Assembly: GCA_023139255.1 (NCBI GenBank)
Contig: JAGLNY010000152.1
Coordinates: forward strand, 1-9,397
DNA: 9,397 nt
Origin: Spirochaetales bacterium
GTDB lineage: Bacteria; Spirochaetota; Spirochaetia; JABMQR01
Direction: 5' to 3'
Shown: positions 6,201 through 9,397 of the stretch, one piece after another
Layout: every line of letters begins with the position of its first letter
How positions within the stretch are numbered: the first letter of the stretch is position 1
The notes under the pieces: generated by a model
What the model saw: the letters and a program-made list of their open reading frames with translations, nothing else
Told to the model about the DNA's origin: nothing
The model's database searches: none
Position numbers and translations under genes: made by a program

Positions 6201-7136
6201 ATGTACAAATATCTTTTTGGGCCGGTACCATCACGAAGACTGGGGATGTCTTTGGGGGTAGACCTGGTTCCCCATAAAGTCTGTACCTTGAATTGTGTTT
6301 ATTGTGAATGCGGAAATACTACAAATTTGACTTGCGAAAGAAAGGAGTATGTACTAATTGACGAAGTAATGAAAGAATTGAAACATTTTTTCAGGAATAA
6401 TACAGCACCCGACTATATTACTTTTTCCGGGGCAGGGGAGCCAACCCTCAATTCCCGTATAGGAGAGGTTTTACGGTTTATAAAGACAAACAGACAGGAT
6501 GTACCCGTTGCTGTGTTAACCAATGGGACTTTGTTTACAGATGAAGGGGTTAGGACTGAGCTTTTGGGTGCTGATTTGGTTTTACCTTCTTTGGATGCTG
6601 CATCTGATTTGACATTACGTAAGATAAACCGTCCTTCCCGGGACTTGAATGTAGAAGAATATATACAGGGTCTTGTCGATTTTAGAAAAGAATTTCAGGG
6701 TAAAATATGGTTAGAGGTATTTATTCTGCCCGGATATAATGATAACCCGGTAGATTTAGAGTTGCTTAAAAAGGCACTAAAAAGAATTCGGCCGGATAGA
6801 ATTCAGTTGAATTCCTTGGACAGACCTGGGGCTGTAAAGGACTTGAAACCTGCAAATGCTGCTGTATTGCATGAAATAGCATTATTTTGGGGTTTAAGGA
6901 ACGTCGAAATTATTGCATCAGTTCCGGAACGTAAAAAGATTAAATCTTACCGTAAGGATATTGAAAATATAATAATTGAAACAATTTCCCGGAGACCCTG
7001 TACTCTGGAAGATCTTGCCAAAATTACTGGTTTACATATAAATGAGATAAATAAGTATCTTGGAGTTTTGGAAGAAGAGAAAAAAACTGAAACAATGATG
7101 CAGGACAGGGGGCTTTTTTATCAAAAGAAACTATAG
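6201..7136 (+). CDS. Radical SAM protein (COG0731-type) with C-terminal winged-helix-like segment
   Basis: This 311-residue protein starts MYKYLFGPVPSRRLGMSLGV, typical of COG0731 Fe-S oxidoreductases distantly related to wybutosine-synthesis enzymes. C28, C32 and C35 form the CX3CX2C cluster that binds the 4Fe-4S centre and S-adenosylmethionine, with an extra C37. FSGAGEPTL (75-83) is the glycine-rich SAM motif, followed by AVLTNGTLF (104-112) and LEVFILPGYND (171-181). Residues about 253-311 (IENIIIETISRRPCTLEDLA to the end) look like a small winged-helix domain, known in some family members. The ATG at 6201 follows AGGGAG (6186-6191); an upstream in-frame alternative at 6165 lacks a ribosome site. 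Substrate unknown. It lies 61 bp after the DUF2061 gene and may share its transcript. Confidence 0.85.
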   Translation: MYKYLFGPVPSRRLGMSLGVDLVPHKVCTLNCVYCECGNTTNLTCERKEYVLIDEVMKELKHFFRNNTAPDYITFSGAGEPTLNSRIGEVLRFIKTNRQDVPVAVLTNGTLFTDEGVRTELLGADLVLPSLDAASDLTLRKINRPSRDLNVEEYIQGLVDFRKEFQGKIWLEVFILPGYNDNPVDLELLKKALKRIRPDRIQLNSLDRPGAVKDLKPANAAVLHEIALFWGLRNVEIIASVPERKKIKSYRKDIENIIIETISRRPCTLEDLAKITGLHINEINKYLGVLEEEKKTETMMQDRGLFYQKKL

Positions 7137-7282
7137 TAATTTTTATTCTCATCAAGAGGCTGGTGATGCATACGTTAATAAAATCACATGGGTTTTGAAA
7201 CTAATTCGGAAGTCAGAAAATATTTCAACCAAGTATTTTAAAAAACTGATCAATGCAAAAGACTCCAGGGAAAGGAGATTAA

Positions 7283-7603
7283 ACTTGCAGAACAGCGAAG
7301 CAGGAGACCCTTCTACTTAAAGCACATTCTACTTGCGATAGATGGTGGTTTGACAAGCTGGATTGCTCTGAGAGCTTTGCAAGGCAGCTTGTGAGAGACA
7401 TCTCATTCGAGGATGCCATGCGTCACTTTGTCAGTGATGCATTGATGAATATAATTCACCGGCGGCAAATACCCTCGCTGGAGCAATATCATTTAGAAGT
7501 TGGATTTCGTTCGATGGAGTTACCCGTAGACTACTTCCTCTGGATCATTGTCCCGCTGAAACATGCAAATGATATCTTGCGCGGGATAACCCCACTATCG
7601 TGA
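7283..7603 (+). pseudogene. Unrecognised ORF remnant in the 7137-7741 gap
   Basis: A frame open from 7283 (after a TAA) to TGA at 7601-7603 encodes 106 residues and includes DALMNIIHRRQIPSLEQYHL and MELPVDYFLWIIVPL. Its composition is protein-like, with mixed charged and hydrophobic residues and two Trp early on. I do not recognise the family. There is no ATG with a ribosome site: the only in-frame start of note is GTG at 7391, preceded by a weak AAGG. It is more GC-rich than the module that follows. The remainder of the gap (7137-7282 and 7604-7741) shows only short broken frames, a promoter for the next gene, and the repeat described separately. It is probably the leftover of a once larger gene, but a genuine short gene starting at GTG 7391 is possible. 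Confidence 0.35.
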
Positions 7604-7610
7604 GTCTAGC

Positions 7611-7653
7611 TTCATCATTTAGCGTACACCGGGACCTGACATTATCGCTGATC
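7611..7653. repeat. Sequence resembling the miniature insert of the broken Gfo/Idh gene
   Basis: Read on the plus strand, TTTAGCG at 7618-7624, CCGG at 7629-7632 and CGCTGATC at 7646-7653 occur in the same order and orientation as in the minus-strand reading of the 2727-2778 insert, allowing a gap of about ten bases. The AGCG (7621-7624) and CGCT (7646-7649) ends are inverted. The match is imperfect and short, so common origin is only suggested. Confidence 0.3.
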
Positions 7654-7676
7654 AACAACATGAAATATCTTTTTAA

Positions 7677-7705
7677 TTGAATGAACAATTTCTTTATGGT
7701 ATATT
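7677..7705 (+). promoter_or_regulatory. Promoter of the TIGR04255 three-gene module
   Basis: TTGAAT (7677-7682) and TATATT (7700-7705) are spaced by 17 bp, and the -10 is preceded by TGG, giving an extended -10 (TGGTATATT). It lies 36 bp upstream of the first start codon of the module, so the module has its own promoter. Confidence 0.55.
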
Positions 7706-7741
7706 ATAGTACATGAATAAAATAACTTGGTGTAATTGAAT

Positions 7742-8491
7742 ATGGATGAAAAAAAACTTCCTCGTAGAATAAAACAGTGCCCAATATCTGAGTCCATCTT
7801 TGAATTAAGGTTTAAGACCTTATTACCTACTGATGCGATACTTGGTACTTTGTACAACTTAGAAACAATTACGAAATTTTTCCCTAAAAAAAATGTTATT
7901 TCCTTGCCTATTTTGAACCTTCCCGAAGAGATTAGAAAATCTGATCCTAATTTACAGTATAAAGTATATTATAGATTTACAAATCAAGATCTTACTATGA
8001 GTATTGGACCACGTGTCATAGCTTTTAGCAATGTAAATAACTATATTGGTTGGGACAAATGGTCTAGTTTCTTTATAGAAATTCTTGAAGATATATTTAA
8101 ATTAGAACTAGTAAATAGAGTAGAAAGACTTGGATTACGTTATATTAATGTATTTGAAAATACGATTATTCTGGATAAGTTAAAACTGAATATGAGTATT
8201 GAAGGTGAAGCATTAGCTGGATATCCAACAAATATAAGAACAGAAATACCTGATAATGGAATAACTAAGGTTCTTAATATAAATAACTTTGTTACAGTGA
8301 AAAGTGAAAAAAGGTCTGCACAAAGATCGTCAGTTATAGATATTGATTGTTTAATGAATATTGGTAAAGATAAACAAACTTTTATGAATAGATATTTAGA
8401 GAGAGTAGAAGAATTACATTTTAAAGAGAAAGAACTATTTTTTGGATTGTTGAAAGATGATTTTTTGAGTGAATTAGAACCCGAATACTAA
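7742..8491 (+). CDS. TIGR04255-family protein (sporadically distributed, function unknown)
   Basis: This 249-residue product fits the TIGR04255 pattern. It has an early Pro-containing segment (CPISESIFELRFKTLLP, 13-29), a central YIGWDKWSSFFIEILEDIF (101-119), the diagnostic VERLGLRYINVFE (127-139), a SVIDIDCL strand (197-204), and a C-terminal helix rich in Glu, His and Phe (219-242). The family is scattered across bacteria in accessory regions and has no established biochemical activity. The ATG at 7742 is preferred to an in-frame TTG at 7736; the ribosome site is weak (GGTG). The coding DNA is visibly more AT-rich than the radical SAM and DUF134 genes. It leads an apparent operon: the next gene's AAGGAG overlaps its stop codon. 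Confidence 0.78.
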   Translation: MDEKKLPRRIKQCPISESIFELRFKTLLPTDAILGTLYNLETITKFFPKKNVISLPILNLPEEIRKSDPNLQYKVYYRFTNQDLTMSIGPRVIAFSNVNNYIGWDKWSSFFIEILEDIFKLELVNRVERLGLRYINVFENTIILDKLKLNMSIEGEALAGYPTNIRTEIPDNGITKVLNINNFVTVKSEKRSAQRSSVIDIDCLMNIGKDKQTFMNRYLERVEELHFKEKELFFGLLKDDFLSELEPEY

Positions 8492-8501
8492 GGAGATTTC
8501 T

Positions 8502-8831
8502 ATGCTTGCTAGTGGAACAATTTCAGCAACTGAAATGGATTCAAGCTTTAATTATTTTTGTGATGATACTAATACAACTATAAAGGATGATTTCATTAAT
8601 AAAATAAGAAGACATCGATCTAGAAATTATTATGATATTTTTAAAGCGACTTTGATCTCATTAGAAAATCCAAATACGACGTTGATTGATACACAAATTT
8701 CTATTTCTATTGGTAATCCAGTTGATTTAATGTATTATCATCCTGTTGTTCACAAAATAAAATTAAAATTGAAAAAGCCAGTACCTTATAAATTTGAATG
8801 TGTTGAGGATGAGAATGGCTTTATTAAATAA
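8502..8831 (+). CDS. Small unknown protein, middle gene of the TIGR04255 module
   Basis: This 109-residue protein of no recognised family begins MLASGTISATEMDSSFNYFC, contains a basic stretch FINKIRRHRSRNYYDIFKAT (31-50), and ends in alternating beta-like segments (ISISIGNPVDLMYYHPV, and KIKLKLKKPVPYKF). There is no signal peptide or membrane segment. AAGGAG at 8490-8495 overlaps the TIGR04255 stop and sits six bases before the ATG, so translation is probably coupled. Its 3' end overlaps the next gene by 17 bp. Size and position suit an accessory partner or adaptor, but no function can be assigned. Confidence 0.72.
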   Translation: MLASGTISATEMDSSFNYFCDDTNTTIKDDFINKIRRHRSRNYYDIFKATLISLENPNTTLIDTQISISIGNPVDLMYYHPVVHKIKLKLKKPVPYKFECVEDENGFIK

Positions 8832-9390
8832 TAAATATCCTTGGTATGAATTAGTTTGCAATAGTGGTGAATTAACTCAAGGAGATATTTTAATGGGATG
8901 TCCTGTCCCAAGTTTAGATGATTCAGTTTATAAAAGTATCCGTAATGAAGAAGAAGTTAGTGATCCAATTGATGTAAAACTAACAGACTTAGTTATACTC
9001 TCACAAGCCTGTGATCTTTTAAATGATAAGATTTCAACTGTTGTACTATGTACAGTAATACCACTTTCTGTATTAGGAGAATCGAATCAACACTATTCAT
9101 CAAGAAAAGGTATTGAAGAACTTCGAACAGGGAAAACTCCAGCCTACCATTTACTTGATAAATATACTGAGGAACAATTTAATTCGTATTTCACTATAGT
9201 GAATTTTCATGAGTTGTATACTTTGCCCAAAGATTTTCTTTCAGCACATGCTGAAACAATAGAGAAACGTTTACGAATATTACCTCCTTACAGAGAGCAC
9301 TTATCTCAAGCTTTTGCAAGATATTTTATGCGTGTAGGTTTACCAATAGATATTGATAAAGATGAATTAGCACAAATGGCAACCAATTAA
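8815..9390 (+). CDS. SQACDL-motif protein, third gene of the TIGR04255 module (unknown function)
   Basis: The 191-residue product has a GELTQGDILMGCP segment (18-30), then LVILSQACDLLNDKI (59-73), NFHELYTLP (130-138), and a strongly patterned C-terminal part, RILPPYREHLSQAFARYFMR (154-173) followed by VGLP. The SQ-S/A-CDL motif recurs, to my recollection, in hypothetical proteins encoded beside TIGR04255 genes; its chemistry is not known. The cysteine and aspartate of SQACDL are candidates for a catalytic or metal site, which is inference. The ATG at 8815 follows GAGG (8805-8808) by six bases and is preferred to upstream in-frame TTG 8794 and ATG 8809. It overlaps the preceding gene by 17 bp, and seven bases remain before the window edge, so the operon may continue. 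Confidence 0.72.
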   Translation: MALLNNKYPWYELVCNSGELTQGDILMGCPVPSLDDSVYKSIRNEEEVSDPIDVKLTDLVILSQACDLLNDKISTVVLCTVIPLSVLGESNQHYSSRKGIEELRTGKTPAYHLLDKYTEEQFNSYFTIVNFHELYTLPKDFLSAHAETIEKRLRILPPYREHLSQAFARYFMRVGLPIDIDKDELAQMATN

Positions 9391-9397
9391 GAGTGCC

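Noticed and set aside
7150..7168. CATCA/TGATG hairpin after the radical SAM gene as a terminator
   Set aside because: The stem is only 5 bp and no T-tract follows; it is not distinguishable from chance.
7286..7393. Frame containing YLKHILLAIDGGLTSWIAL, reminiscent of the start of a universal stress protein
   Set aside because: The resemblance covers one short strand, the frame ends at once, and no ribosome site or downstream continuation supports it.
1..9397. CRISPR array, tRNA, rRNA or attachment site
   Set aside because: I saw no regularly spaced repeats, cloverleaf-like segments or tRNA-end direct repeats on either strand.

Overview
The window looks like part of a low-to-moderate GC anaerobic bacterial chromosome, most plausibly Firmicutes (Clostridia-like) or Spirochaetes. 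The evidence is strong Shine-Dalgarno sites of the AGGAGG type, a DUF134/NifX-type metal-cofactor cluster, and an iron-sulfur radical SAM enzyme. The sequence alone does not identify the genus.

Layout. (1) Positions 1-128 hold the 3' end of a gene whose translation resembles the C-terminus of a MarR-type regulator. (2) Positions 176-1386 are a tightly packed plus-strand operon: a DUF134 regulator with a Cys/His-rich tail, a Gly/Arg-rich DUF5320-like protein and a NifX/NifB-type dinitrogenase cofactor-like protein. A strong promoter precedes it, with a palindrome filling the -35/-10 spacer. (3) Positions 1419-4154 are a minus-strand sugar or polyol catabolism locus: an intact Gfo/Idh/MocA dehydrogenase, a second Gfo/Idh gene that was translationally coupled to it but is now a wreck, and a PfkB-family (fructokinase-like) kinase. 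A divergent AraC-type regulator at 4402-5256 probably controls it. (4) Positions 5351-7136 carry a small FMN-binding split-barrel protein, a DUF2061 membrane protein and a COG0731-type radical SAM protein with a C-terminal winged-helix-like segment. (5) Positions 7137-7741 hold no recognisable intact gene, only an unidentified ORF remnant and a sequence resembling the insert in the broken Gfo/Idh gene. (6) Positions 7742-9390 form a visibly AT-rich three-gene accessory module: a TIGR04255-family protein, a 109-residue unknown and a protein with a SQACDL motif.

Two points deserve most attention. The first is the final three-gene module, which has its own promoter, coupled or overlapping genes, a different base composition and no assigned biochemical function. 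It is the best candidate for an undescribed system, possibly a defence or other accessory function, though the sequence does not prove this. The second is the decay of the second Gfo/Idh gene. It combines an internal deletion, a probable one-base slip in an A-run, and a roughly 50-bp insert with terminal inverted repeats between short direct repeats, which looks like a tiny transposon relic.
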